A stretch of 64,000 nucleotides of DNA from Rhodocollybia butyracea (taxonomy: Eukaryota; Basidiomycota; Agaricomycetes; Agaricales; Omphalotaceae): positions 124,001-188,000 of the forward strand of contig JADNRY010000039.1 of NCBI GenBank assembly GCA_015501585.1, read 5' to 3'. The notes under the pieces were generated by a model. The model was not told where the DNA came from, did no database searches, and saw only the letters and a program-made list of their open reading frames with translations. Below, in pieces: positions 35,948 through 47,530 of this stretch; the stretch's first letter is position 1; each line of letters begins with the position of its first letter. A program made the position numbers and the translations under genes.

Positions 35948-36096
35948 CTGTACCATTTCGAGCAGCTCGTACGTCACAGGTCACACCCGTTTCCGAAAAC
36001 CCCGCCATTATTTTTCTTTTGAATTTTGAGATTTTTTTGGATTTAATTTTTTGGGTATTTACATCATGTGAGTACAAACTGATCGAAATGGTACAG
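35948..36096. mobile_element. Mariner-like MITE
   Basis: 149 bp with about 19-bp terminal inverted repeats (CTGTACCATTTCG at one end, CGAAATGGTACAG at the other, one mismatch further in), flanked by TA on both sides as for Tc1/mariner elements. Non-coding, AT-rich centre. Confidence 0.75.
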
Positions 36097-36189
36097 TAAC
36101 AGGAAATACTATAAGATGAACAAAAGATGAAGGGGCAAGATGTGACCCCAAGTACATTTGTCTTGTAGTCGGGGATTGCTGCGCAGCAG

Positions 36190-36740
36190 CGTTAAGGATC
36201 AGTAAAACATATAACAACAGTGCGGCATGGCGGAACAAATAAATTTCAAACGCTGAGTATTAGTGCTGGCCGTGCCGGGGACAGGCCAATTTTGCACTAC
36301 TACCCGGCGAAGGTCGAACCTGCAATTGGACTCGGATCTGGCCACAGGTTTATGTTCATTTTTCACCGGTTTTCACCCTGATAAACTCATTCTGCGTATC
36401 GAACTGGTGGAAATAATATCTAAAACAGTCAGATGAGCGAACGGTCATCCAAAAAAATATCAGACTCACCAGTCATTTTGTCCCTCCTGTTCTCCATGTT
36501 TGTGACCGTAGTAGCCACAACCAGGCCACAACCATCACCAGCACCTCCGATCCTTGAGCCCTCCAAATCCTTCCAGACAAGCAGGTCTTCGAACGTGATT
36601 TACGGACCTTTTCGCCGTCAAAGTCTAGACAGTTAAAATTTTGAAACTTGAGGACCACTGGTCGAGTCGCTGTTGCCCATGTCCAGATACGATACTTAGA
36701 TTTACTGGAATTGATTTGCACGGGCCATGACCGCAATTGT
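36190..36740. repeat. 5'-flank repeat, distant copy 3
   Basis: Matches 27230-27830 over most of its length (CAACAGTGCGGCATGGCGGA, GGGGACAGGCCAATTTTGC, GAACTGGTGGAAATAATAT, CGGTCATCC). It ends in the CGGGCCATGACCGC word that precedes the F-box-like relics at 23547 and 27816. No secreted gene is attached. Confidence 0.7.
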
Positions 36741-36799
36741 TTCGATCTCTAGTCCCTGAACTGGTTCAAGTCAATCTCTATTGATTTAGAAAGTGGGTC

Positions 36800-37404
36800 T
36801 TTCAAAAGATGGGCATGATGCAACGCGCAAGTTCCTTTTTCGAGACACTGTGTCAGATTTTCTTGTGTATTCATGTCCTTTCTTCCAGTCGCAGCGAAAA
36901 GCTCAAAAGCCAGCTCGATCCGTCGATCTTTCCACATTGAGGTAGTCCAGCAGCCCAAATGCTAGCAAAACTCGCGCGACTTGCAGGTTCTGCTCCACTA
37001 ATATCAAACATGCGACGATGCGTCTCATCCCCATCATCTTTATGGAACATAGGGCGGCCCCAAGTCTGGAGTGTATTTTTGTACGCCAGAATTTTCTGAA
37101 CCTCTTTATAATTAGTTACCTCTAGTATACGTTCTTGCAGGTTCTTGCCGTGATTGGTGATGAGGTAAGAAGATTTCGCATAAAGTAACATCACGTTTAG
37201 TGACTTGCTTCCGACATCCATGTCTCTCACCGAATATATCTCCAACGTCAAAAAGACAATCGAAATACTGAAGCTTTTGAGAGAAAGCCGGGAAAATTTG
37301 CATGCTGCAGTGAAGAAAAAGGAATTGGATGGGGCAGAGCTGCGTCTGTTGATCGAGTGTGCATGTGATGACGCGGCAATCTCACATATTGAAGCAGCTT
37401 TCAA
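36800..37404. other. Possible short gene(s), strand unresolved
   Basis: Two mutually exclusive readings exist. On the plus strand 37220-37398 encodes a 60-residue helical segment (KKTIEILKLLRESRENLHAAVKKKELDG...) ending at a GTAAGT donor, with a TAG acceptor at about 37455 and a stop seven codons later. On the minus strand 37193-36871 reads through YLITNHGKNLQERILEVTN, YKEVQKILAYK and RRMFDISGAEPASRAS. Neither matches a family I recognise. One may be the antisense shadow of the other. Confidence 0.3.
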
Positions 37405-37662
37405 TGTAAGTTTAGTCGTCTCGCACGTTGATTTGCTGCTGATGATGACTATAGGTTCTGAACGTACATATGTAAGATGCTCAGACTCTTGCGAATACTA
37501 CTGGGATCTCGACCTTTTTCGCGGAAGAGGACAACAATCTTCGAAAGTGACAAGATGTCGGATTTTCTTCGTCGCGAAACCAGCAAGACGATTCTGAAAG
37601 ACAACAGAGACAAATCTCACCTTTTCCGGATGGCGCTCAGAACCGTCCGCGTCAAGATGAAC

Positions 37663-37698
37663 GTTGAACGTTGAACGTTGAACGTTGAACGTTGAACC
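37663..37698. repeat. GTTGAAC tandem repeat
   Basis: Five consecutive GTTGAAC heptamers follow a GATGAAC half-unit. A simple repeat; the FNVQRST translation on the minus strand is a by-product. Confidence 0.9.
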
Positions 37699-38115
37699 TC
37701 CGAATTGGAACCTCTCCTGTTCAGGGCCAACAAGAGCAACCACAAGACTGTCCAGAGGATCCTTTGCCTCAAACCTCTGCAGTACGTCGCTATTGCACTT
37801 TTTGAACTTGACCTGAACCTGGTAATCAGTATCAGCGACGTCAAGCTTTAGTTCAACTTTCCGTTACGCAAATCACCGCTCTGATAAACGATAAATATCG
37901 ATAAATCTTCACCGCTTGCTGCCGACGTTCTTCTTGCATTCGCTCTTTCTCCTACACTTTCTCTCGTGATGTCTCGAAAATCTGCGTTGGAACATGCTAC
38001 TAGCGGATCTACTGCTATCACAACAGTCCAATGGGCAGGAATACTTGAAGTTGAAGGATGGAGGACGAAACCCCATGACATTGTTCAGATGATTTCAAGA
38101 AACACCGAAAGCATT

Positions 38116-38857
38116 AGAGCGTATTTGCAACCGCTAAAAAGGCGACATGTAACGCGGAGACGCTGATGAGACGACAAACGTGACTCTACGTGCTAACATC
38201 CGACGTGGGGCCACAATTTTCCTTTTTTGGACATATCTGGCTACTCTGGTCAGTTCCTCTCAGAGTCCGATGCGGATAGTTCTTCCTTTTATGGACATAT
38301 CTGAGTGCGGTGGTCAAAGATCTTCCCTTTTTTGGAAATATCTGATGATCTCACAGAGTTGCGTGGTGGTCAGAACTTCCTTTTTTGGGAATACCTGGAA
38401 TATTTTTGAAAAACGGCATTAAACAAAAGAGGTGTGCTGCGAGTGCTTCAACACGTGATAAACGAGACGCTGGCGAGATGAATCTAATAGAGCGTATTTG
38501 CACAGGGTGTTTTTGTGTAGATGATCGCCGAGATAGCGACGAGATGAAAGGCGTGACTCCAGAGGACTAACATCCGACGGGGAGCTACAATTTTCCTTTT
38601 CTGGACATACCTGGCCATTTGCTTCACTGTCCGATCGAGCGTGGTGCGCTGGATTTTCCTTTTTTGGAAATATCTAGCTGTCTGAGTGGTCCTGGACCTT
38701 CCTTTTTTGGAAATATCTGACAAACTCAGTTGTCTTCAGATCTTCCTTTTTTGGGAATACCTGGCCATCGTGATCATTTTCATTATTTGTGAGCCAGTGC
38801 TTCAAGCACATGATCAACGAGATACTGGCGAGATGAAACCCGCTGCAAATACACTCT
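38116..38857. mobile_element. MITE with CArG-like boxes, two-unit copy (TSD ATT)
   Basis: 742 bp with terminal inverted repeats AGAGCGTATTTGCA / TGCAAATACACTCT (one mismatch), flanked by ATT at 38113-38115 and 38858-38860. It contains two repeats of a unit of about 370 bp; the second starts at 38489. Each unit has four copies of a motif with core CCTTTTTTGG followed by (A/G)(A/C)(A/G)AATA(C/T)CTG, spaced about 40-60 bp. The 3-bp TSD and short TIRs suggest a PIF/Harbinger-like origin (inference). Confidence 0.8.
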
Positions 38858-38987
38858 ATTGAGATGGCACCACTGCAAGGGCTGGCATCAATGTACAAAG
38901 TACGCAATGTTTTCGTATGTCCAGTATGTTGTTCTGAGTCATTTGTTTGTTCTAGATCACCCTGTCTCCCATCGATCACAACTCACT

Positions 38988-39364
38988 AGAGCGTATTTGC
39001 AACCGCTAAAAACGTTACATGTAACGCGGAAACGCCGATGAGACGAAACACATGACTTCAGTAATTATCGTTATGCTGGCATCTGAGATGGAGCGACGAT
39101 TTTCCTTTTGGGGACATATCTGGCTACTCTGGTCAGTCCGACACTGGATGGTTCTTCCTTTTATGGAAATATCTGAGTGAGATGGTCATGGATCTTCCCT
39201 TTTTTGGAAATATCTGACGATCTCACAGAGTTGTGTCGTGCCAGAACTTCCTTTTTTGGGAATACCTGGATTAATTTTGAAAAGAGCATTAAATGTGTTA
39301 GCAGGTACTCCGACACGTGATAAGTGAGATGCTGGAGAGACGAATCCCGGTGCAAATACGCTCT
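38988..39364. mobile_element. MITE with CArG-like boxes, single-unit copy (TSD ACT)
   Basis: 377 bp with perfect 14-bp TIRs AGAGCGTATTTGCA / TGCAAATACGCTCT, flanked by ACT at 38985-38987 and 39365-39367. It carries four further copies of the CC(A/T)6GG-centred motif at about 39101, 39159, 39200 and 39249. It shares a GTGATAAGTGAGA-type word near its right end with the other MITE. Confidence 0.85.
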
Positions 39365-39659
39365 ACTAACTGGATCGCCTCGATCTTTGAGAAAGTTATG
39401 AATGCCTTCTGGGCCTGGTTGTACTGGGTAGAAGGTGAACATGATGAAGATTTCCGAGATAAAGCGCTACGAAAAATTCGGGCAGAAACTACCCATGGAC
39501 GCGAGACTCTAGATGAAGACAATGTCCGGAAAGCCGCGAGGAAGGAGATGAGCAAGGGCATCAAGAAGCTCAAGGATGAAGTCGTTACCAGAAACCGACA
39601 CCTTCATGCGGAGTGAGTTTTACCAGATGGTTATTGCTCATTCGCTCATAGTGCTTTAG

Positions 39660-41720
39660 TTTGGACCCATGATAATACTGGATAGCTGTTGGGAAATTCG
39701 TTCTTTCAAAGACCACACAATGGGACCAGCCTGCCAACAGACCGCTTTTCAAGTTTTTGATGGACTGTATTTTATGCTTTCTGCAGCAGAGCGGATGACA
39801 CGACATGTCGCCAGCGAATGGAGCTTAGTAAATCTGGTGGACGTTACTGACAGGTGGTGATGTCGAAAGTTTAGAGTGGATCAAACAGGTTCTTTTTCGG
39901 CTTAGGACGTCTTCGAAATTTTAGAGTGATTGACAATTGTACTTTGTATTTCTACCACGATGGCAACTGAACTCGCTGAATCCATGGATCTCCTTGCTTT
40001 ACCTAGCCCGCCTGAAATAAAGCGCCTCGAAGCTGGGTTTTTGCCTCCCATGACATGATAAGTTAACTAGTATCTATGAGACAAATTCGGGTTTAGTACC
40101 TGTAAGCCACTTTATGTCTCCGATCCCAACTTCTGTTTATAGATGGAGGGCTCTGAAGTTTCATGCCCAACGGATGGCTCTGGTGGCACGTCTTATTAGC
40201 GCTGTTTCGATCGAAAGATCGACTCAATTTTTGTACACTGGGAGCACCATTGGGGATGGTGTATATCGAAACGTGTGGTAATCTGCCTACGGCGCTCGTA
40301 CCTGTGGTTCGTTTACGGCTGTCCCCGGTTCCAATGGCAGGAGATACAGGTGTACATAGATCAGAGATGGATGGAGCAACGGGGAATTCGGAGGATGAGA
40401 GCACCCAACAATTATAGTACTGAACAGTAGGCTAAATTGCAGGAGGGACATGCATATTGCCCCGTAGATATCCAGTATGCCCACCCGATGTCAATAACGA
40501 GTCAGTGAACACACCGGCTTGTACTTGCAGCCAAAGATTATTTGAAAGTGGAATACTTCGGATATACTACTAAACATTGTTCGATTGATTCATTTTGTGG
40601 GTGTGTAGAGGCAAAGTAGAACCTTGGGATAGAACAAGAGGCATATGTGACTTGCGAGTGTGGGCCACCGCGCTGCGCGCATGGCAGGTACGAGTCCTGT
40701 AATTTGCTAGTAATAGAGTGGAGACTATACTTTGCAATATATTGCAAGCAGAGGGCAAGTATGTATCTGGTCCTACTAGTGACATACTCATAATTGATAT
40801 TTCTGATACTCAGGTTCTCTTACCACCATTACTCATGTAACATGAGTATCATCGGGCAAAGTGACTCATCGCACGGTTTATTCTTTGATCCTGTACTTTA
40901 GTCTATGTTTTGTACACTGTTTCATGTATGCGTGTGATGCGCGGAAGTATATCTTTTTACTTATATTTGTACTTACGTTGTAGCGCCTCCCCTCAGAGTG
41001 TTCTCTTAACTCTGAGGTGAGCTTACTGTAACTTCGTTAGGTATATTTATAAAGTGCTCTTTTAATTCTGAGCTTAAGCCTACTGTAACTTCATTAGCTC
41101 TTACAACTCATGCCATGGTAGAATACTCTACCCTGTGAATCAAGTATGCAGGATACAAAATAGCTATGTAGTACTGGACTAAAATATGAGCCTATAAGTG
41201 ATTCAGTTGCTTGCAATAGTGACCAATGCTATCTCAGTATCTAGGAAGCATGCAGTGCGCACAAAGCAAAAGTTTAAAGCTGAGGAAGTGAGTGGGGGTC
41301 AATACCAGTGAACATCAACCAAGCGGAAATAGGCATAATGAAAACTTTGTACACATCATCTAGCCTTGATGTACTAGTTGACATGGTCACCCAACTTGCT
41401 CTACTTGTGAGGGTCTAGTGACTAGTCAGATCGCATATAGTTCGTATATTGAACCAACCACAGATATAAATGACTGGCCAATCATGGAAATTAAGTAAAT
41501 TAAACGCCGCGCAGAAAAGAAGCATCACATCGCATCACAGAAGAGGTGCACAGCCAAGAATAAAACGGCATTCAAGAAGATTGCGGAAATGAGAGATATA
41601 AGAGCATACCAAAAATTAATGCAGATTGATGCAGGAGAAGCTTGAGAACCAGCAGTAACAGAATGGTGATATCATTGCACAGTATTGGTTGCTAAAACAG
41701 ACCCAAGATGAAGTAGGGAT
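39660..41720. other. No supported gene
   Basis: Short frames at 39960-40058 (MATELAESMDLLALPSPPEI...) and 40163-40417 have no partner exons I can support. A diverged duplicate of about 60 bp lies at about 40990-41095 (CTCTTAACTCTGAG.. and CTTTTAATTCTGAG.., each followed by TACTGTAACTTC). Confidence 0.35.
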
Positions 41721-41724
41721 CCGC

Positions 41725-42309
41725 ACTGTAACCGTATACGGTTACGGCCGTATATTTTACGGTAACTTACGGTATACGGTAAGACCGTAACCATAACCAT
41801 AAAGAGATCTTGAAAGTCTCTTACGGTTACGGTTACGGGTATTAGAGCTCTTCAGCAACGCATCCCAAAATGGCTCCACACCCCAAAATACTCATATCAG
41901 CTCCCAAATCTGTGTGCTCCGCAAACAGTGCTCCACCGGATGGCTGGAGCTGGCTCATATAAACATGACCAGTGTAACTGCTGTTTGTGTGCTTCGAAGA
42001 ACCCAATCCTCTCTTTTTTACACAATATCATTATAGCTTGCATTGTTGCTTCTTTTAATCATTTTAGGACCAGAAGGACCTTGAGGGACAACGACAAAAG
42101 ACCAGGTCAGAAGGTGCTTATATTTGGAGCAGTAACTATTTAGGGTTAACACGGCCGGTGGGGTCACTTCTGATAAGATTGCTGTCCCAAAACGTAACAC
42201 TCAAATTTAGATTTGAAACGTTTTGGGATGCGTTGCTGAAGAGCTCTATTATACGGTAATTTTACGGTATACGGCCGTATAAATATTACTAAATTTCAAA
42301 ATTTCTATT
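41725..42309. mobile_element. hAT 3' terminal region with TACGGT subterminal repeats and internal inverted repeat
   Basis: TACGGT / ACCGTA words cluster at 41735-41840 and 42253-42285, just downstream of the hAT transposase stop, as expected for hAT subterminal repeats. Between them a 27-bp perfect inverted repeat (41844-41870 and 42221-42247, AGAGCTCTTCAGCAACGCAT...) delimits about 400 bp that may be a separate MITE. The element's outer end probably lies near 41720. Confidence 0.5.
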
Positions 42310-45300
42310 CTACACGTCTATGGTAGTATTTAATGCATCCTCAAGCACTTTCCGCTTAAGCCTGAGCCGATTCTTGTATAGCATCAGCACGCGAATGGTC
42401 TCCGGCTTCAAACATGCACGGCATAATGATATAGTATCCCTCCCCCCTGAGAAAATGCGCTCCACAGCAACAGCAGAGCCTTGCATGAAGGAATGTAAGC
42501 ATTTTACAACCGTAAGCTGAAAAACAAATCCATACCTGGAATGGCCATGAAGTCATGCACCATTTGGTACAATCGTGGATACCACCATTGAATTGGATCG
42601 GTGTAAGATGCTGCACGGGGCGCATCAAAGTACTGTTCCAGCTCATTGCCCTCATGCTCATTGTCTGGCCCCTGATCAAATGCCGAAAAGTCAATTACAC
42701 CAGGTTGTTGAAGTGTTCCGCTGGTGGATGTAGAAGCATGGGTGGTGATTGTTCCATATTGCAATTGAGAGTTAGTTGCCCTATAAATTGACATTGCCGA
42801 TCATTGGCTCAGGGTTTACGGTGATCGATGCATAATTTTCCTGGAAGCCTCCGGAATATTATTATGTAACCTATAATAAGGTTCTTAAAATGGGCATTGT
42901 GCAATGCTTTTCTGGAGAGTTGAGACTGTATCGGTAGCTTATGATAGCAAATCCATGAAATACTGAGCTAAGCTCAAGAATGAGGCTTGGAAGCAGGAGG
43001 CGCAAGTCGGAAATCAGCTGGTCTCAACGCTAGATGCATGACTTTGCACTGGGATTTCAAGTTGAAGATCTTTTGAATTGGGGCCTTCTGTCTGGTTTGT
43101 ATTGTCCTGGTAAAAACCTCAAATAAGTAGCATGTGTCAGATCTTGGTCAGACCCAGCAGATGGACTTAGTACAACTACTAGTGTGCCAAGTGAGCAGTG
43201 ACAGTACTAGTATTGCTACTATTACTCCGAGTCCAACAACAAGCGAATCATCATGAAGTCCTGCTACTTGAGATAATTACTTGGATAATTAAATAGGTAC
43301 CTGCGCCTTTAGTGGTGCAGGACATGATGCTTTGGTGACATTGACTGGCAATAAGTATCTACTTCTGAAGAGTCTTGGAAGAGTCTGTGGTTTACCCACT
43401 AGGTTAATGTGACAGCTATGGACAGCTGAGCTGCCATCGGCGAAATGCAACACTACATGCAGAAGCTACTTACATACAGTGTATGTACATGAAGTAATCC
43501 AATTGTTCTTACCCCTGTACCACAAGTCGACTGTACCCCCTGGGCCCACCGCTTCAGCCACCAAGTTATTAAGCTATTGCAAGACATGAAGTTGCAGTAC
43601 GTGCTCTAAATCGTCATGGAATGTTTCAGTTAACATCTCAGGCTCCTGAAATCGACTGGCAATGTCTACTCACTTCTCCCTCAGACTGCCCCATAGTACT
43701 AATTCATTCTGCTGGGAAGACTTGTCCACACTGCAGAGTTTCTGTTGTACATTCAGACAGTCACCTGGGCTGGAGTCTCGGGATATTATTCTCCCTTTTC
43801 TCTCTTTCATTCTTTATGCCTCGCTAATCCTTTTATTTTTTTGCTACTATTTATATCTACCGCGGGGATACCTCAAACTTCTTACAATATAGCATTATTG
43901 TAGCACCCCAGTTGAATCACTCTCAGAAGTGTTCTTGGGGTGCGCATTTTCCTCACTTACCTATCGTCTAGTCTACTAACTACTGTACTTATTAGATATT
44001 GTATTGGTAACTTTACAGGTACAGTTTATTCCTAATATACAAGTAGAATCACTCAAAGAGTTCCTGGTATATTGTATTGATAAGTTTGCAGTTTGTCCTT
44101 GTTCAATGTTCATGCTAATTTGGATAACACAAGCCAGTGCGTGGCACACGCAGCTATACACACCGTAGGTCTACTACAGTCCCCTCCATGAAGTTTACAG
44201 CTTAAGCAAGATTGAACCAACAGGTCTATACACACCCCAGATGATCATGCATCAGTGCAGCATCACACTGAGTCTCCTTCTGCGGTATCTTAGCTTGTGC
44301 TTAAATTGTCACAGCCAGCACCTCAACAATCTCAATGTAACTTGAAGCTTTGGAAAGGTCTGGACCAGGAGCTGATACTTGAGGTCTAAATCGCACTAAA
44401 CAGACCAGGACTGAGGAAAGTACCCAATTGAATCCCAATTTATGCTAATTCAGAGCGGGTTTGAGGAGAGCCTCTGGGGCCCTAGCCAATGGGGATGAAG
44501 AGGTGAATCAGGAACTATGGAGGACTTCAAGGAATAACTAATGGTTATACCAGTATGTAGCTGATTTTTAACTATTATTTCCTTTATGGGAGAGCTTTCT
44601 TTGAGGGCTGAGCATGCTTTTCTCCATTAGAGTCTGGCTGTTCCCTCGTGGGAACCTGCCATATGATGCAGCCATGTATAATAGTACTACTACTACTTGT
44701 ATTATGGTATGTATTTTGCCTTTGCTTGTCTTGTTATCCACATCCACATTTGCATTTTCTCTATATATAAATGATTTCTGGGAGGCCTCCAGGAAAATTC
44801 GGCAATGATCACCGTAAACCCTGAGCCGATGATCGGCAATGTCAGTTTATAGGGCAACTAACTCCCGATTGCGATAGTTCCAGACATTTTTTCTGGATAG
44901 AACTTGTCAAAGTACATGCCAAGAGCATCCTTCTGCTCTTCAAGGTAAGCAAGAAGATCAAAATCATTGGCATAATCTTTTTTCAGTTTTTTTGTAGTTG
45001 AAGCGTGGGTCCAGAACTGCAGACTAAGTGAGTCCCAGCATACAATAAATGAAAATAATACATATGAGCAGCCCAAATATAGAATGGTGAATTGTCATAC
45101 TTGTAGTAGTAATCACTAAGTTTTCGGTGCGCTTGTGTCAAACCTTCTATGAGCTCAGGTGGCGCATCCTGAGGCAGCTGTTTGAGCTTGTCCTTGAGTG
45201 AACGTTGGAGACCACGGAATGTTGAATGTGTCGAAGAAAGCATTGGCTTTGATGTCATTGACATCTGACTGGTTGCAGAACAAAAGTTTAAGAGCCAATC

Positions 45301-46151
45301 CGAAACGGTTGCAATTGCATCCCAATCTCATCTTTTAAGCTCGGCACCATGAAGATCATGATGTACATCAACAAATTCATTGATAAAAGTTTGGTATTGG
45401 AGTGCATGACCTAAACAAAGGTTAGCCATGGGGTAGAGTGGAAAATAAATACTCACTGAGCATCTGATGCGTAGAGGACCATCGAGTTTTGACATCAAGA
45501 ATAAGCATGTGAATTCCTACAGTGATCTGATCTGGTGAAAGAAGCTTATACCAGTTCTGCCGGTGCTGAGGGCTTGATCTCACAGAGCGTACAATTCTTC
45601 GCAACTAGAATATCATTAATGGCATGCACATGAATAAATAAAAATCTGGACAACCTTCGGAACAGAGTTTTTGATGCCAGACAGTTCCGGACCTTCAATA
45701 TTTCCATCCTCGTCACTGGCCGCTGCATATGCATCTAGCTCCTCACTGTCTGGAGCACCAACTACTGCATCCTGGTATGGGCCCAGCCTTTTGCAATCCT
45801 TTTCCACAGCACCAATAGCCTCAAGGAGCTGAGCAGAAGTTTGTTTTTAATAAAACTCCGAGTCAGTACAGAGCAATATAAGTACCTTCAGGACTGCAAG
45901 GTGCACTGTGTGTGGCATACAACGAAGGCGTGAATGTTGTGCATTAAATGGAATGTTCCGGGCATGGCACTTTCGCTCAATTGCCTCCAGCAGGGTATCG
46001 TTATTTGTTGCATTGTCCATCATAAATGCAAGTACCTATTCCCAATCATGAGAAATATTATAGGCTGAATGATCATAGGTAATTACCTGGCCAATAAGAC
46101 CATATTTTTCCAGTGTGTCCCACACAACATCAGCCATGTTATCACCTGAAT

Positions 46152-46152
<1 letters not shown>
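42310..46152 (-). pseudogene. hAT-family transposase, interrupted
   Basis: Minus-strand pieces in hAT order: VWDTLEKYGL (46115); an MMDNATNNDTLLEAIE block and a MPHTVHLAVLKLL block (46030-45910); LILDVKTRWSSTHQML (about 45500); a KLSDYYYKYDNSPFYIWAA block (45125-45075); then, beyond an inserted element, DPIQWWYPRLYQMVHDFMAIPG (42600). The C-terminal dimerisation motif is at 42470-42310 (SAVAVERIFSGGRDTI, then LKPETIRVLMLYKNRLRL), and the stop is at 42312-42310. Short introns are present (for example about 46086-46035). A TGA lies in frame at 45330-45328 (LKR*DWDAI), and the 5' part is cut by the LINE at 46153. Non-functional. Confidence 0.85.
42769..44864. mobile_element. 2.1-kb inverted-repeat element inserted in the hAT transposase gene
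   Basis: Ends 42769-42853 and 44780-44864 are about 85-bp inverted repeats with about 90% identity (GAGTTAGTTGCCCTATAAA at the tip). The hAT coding sequence resumes on both sides. The interior has no long ORF. The stretch 43800-43950 resembles 34370-34460 (CTAATCCTTTTATTT, then a GCACCCCAGTT word). No unambiguous TSD was found; the flanks GCAATTGA and CCGATTGC are not identical. Confidence 0.65.
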
Positions 46153-46185
<33 letters not shown>

Positions 46186-46408
46186 AGGTACGTGTTTACA
46201 AGGAAACATTAGCACAGGCAACCGTATACTAGACTGGCCCACTGTACTACGTAATTTGTGAAGGGGAACTTCCGAAGAAAAACCTTCATGGAGGTAGGGA
46301 GAAAATGGAAACCTCCACCGAGGAAATGCATGATGAGTAGAGACTCTGCACGCAGCTTTCACTACAGTGTGGGGCTTCGAGCGCTGCCAGGTTCATGGTG
46401 ATCCTTGG

Positions 46409-47530
46409 CTATTCCGCATCTGTGTCTGTGTGTAGACTCTGCGGTCGGTACTGATTCAGAGGCCCGATACCCACTAAAACCTCGGGTTCTCCAGTCCAAT
46501 CAATTTGCGAGTCATGTGACTCCTCAATAACCTTACTCCATGTCTGAAGTACGAGCTTTTTTGTTAAGGCTCTTTTTTGCCAGCGAGGGGCATAGGTCAG
46601 TATCTGATCCCTTCGAATTCGTTGATTCAGAACTTGACACAAGTGTCCATGCACTTCTTTTTCAGAAACGTCTTCATTATCTCGGTCTATGACACATTCA
46701 CAGCAGATCTTCCAGATAAGGTGGGCACTTTCAGTAACCAGGATTGTAAAAAGGCGCTTGACTCCTGGCATAGGTTTGCCATCCTGGCTTCTGAATTCAA
46801 GGGTATTACATCCTAATATGATCCCCATAGAGGGTTCTGGCCAATCGCCATAGTCATGGTCTTTGGGCCATAGATCTTTTGCTATGTCCCATATGAGACG
46901 GCACCATGGTCTCTTACAGTGGAGCAGTATGTGCTCCAGGTCTTCTGTTGCACCACAATCAGAGCAGGTGGCCTGCTCCTCATATCCTGGAATGTGTTTC
47001 CAGTATTTTCCAACTTTGTGGGCACCATGAAGTGCTGTCCACATGAAGTTTCGGGCTCGCCTTGAGATGTCTGTGTCTCGTATTGACTTCCAGATTGCCT
47101 CAGGTTGGGGTTTCTTCTTGAGTACAGGTGAGATTTCATTTTGGACTTTTTCGATCATGCGTTTAGTTGCAGGCCTAGGCTCGGGCACATTCTGTTCCTT
47201 GATAGAGTGGTAAGCAAGTGCCTGGGTCAGTTTGGTAAGTACAATGCCAGTCACATCACCCTGCATTGAGGGTGATAACTTAAGTTCTGTTCCATCGGTA
47301 TTTACTGCAGCCCCAAATGCCAGTTCATTTGCACCATCATAGGCTCTTTGGTTTTGGCTACGCACAGCCTTCCGGAAGATAGTTGGGGCATTGCGCTTGC
47401 GGAGGTGGCTAAGTATGGCTTTATAGATTGCTGCATCCTTCACTTTAGTGAAGCCCTCCATGTCCCAGTTTGTAAGTCGCTTTGTTATTGATGTGAGTAG
47501 TTGCTCATTGGATGTGTGACATCGTAGGGG
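46409..47530 (-). pseudogene. LINE ORF2, 3' part with zinc-binding region (frameshifted)
   Basis: Contains RARNFMWTALHGAHKVGKYW followed by CSDCGATEDLEHILLHC, a C-x2-C..H..C arrangement like the zf-RVT region found after LINE RTs. The frame opens near 47530 (ITKRLTNWDMEGFTKV) and ends at 46409. It is out of frame with the preceding ORF2 part, with two shifts between about 47510 and 47665; one coincides with a run of seven C at 47660-47666. Confidence 0.75.

Larger units (their letters stand above)
37966..39616 (+). pseudogene. Possible host gene split by two MITEs
   Basis: An N-terminal frame at 37966-38115 (MSRKSALEHATSGS ... HDIVQMISRNTESI) runs straight into the MITE at 38116. A C-terminal frame resumes right of the second MITE at 39365 (NWIASIFEKVMNAFWAWLYW, then a charged helical tail to the stop at 39614-39616). 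The 130 bp between the MITEs contain a likely intron (GTATGT..TCTAG, about 38909-38949). With the MITEs and one TSD copy each removed, the segments lie adjacent, but the second junction is out of frame with my intron placement. The protein would be small, helical and charged. No family recognised. Confidence 0.4.

Noticed and set aside
32990..36000. A single full-length LTR retrotransposon bounded by the LTRs at 32351 and 35455
   Set aside because: The two LTRs are in opposite orientation and each has its own distinct TSD, so they are independent solo LTRs.
38484..38979. Minus-strand ORFs with repeated RYFQKRK and FPKKE segments
   Set aside because: They arise from the repeated CC(A/T)6GG motif of the MITEs. 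No single frame spans the repeats, and the elements have TIRs and TSDs.
46153..46184. Simple microsatellite interpretation of the T run
   Set aside because: It sits exactly at the junction between hAT coding sequence and the LINE 3' UTR, so it is read as the LINE poly(A) tail.
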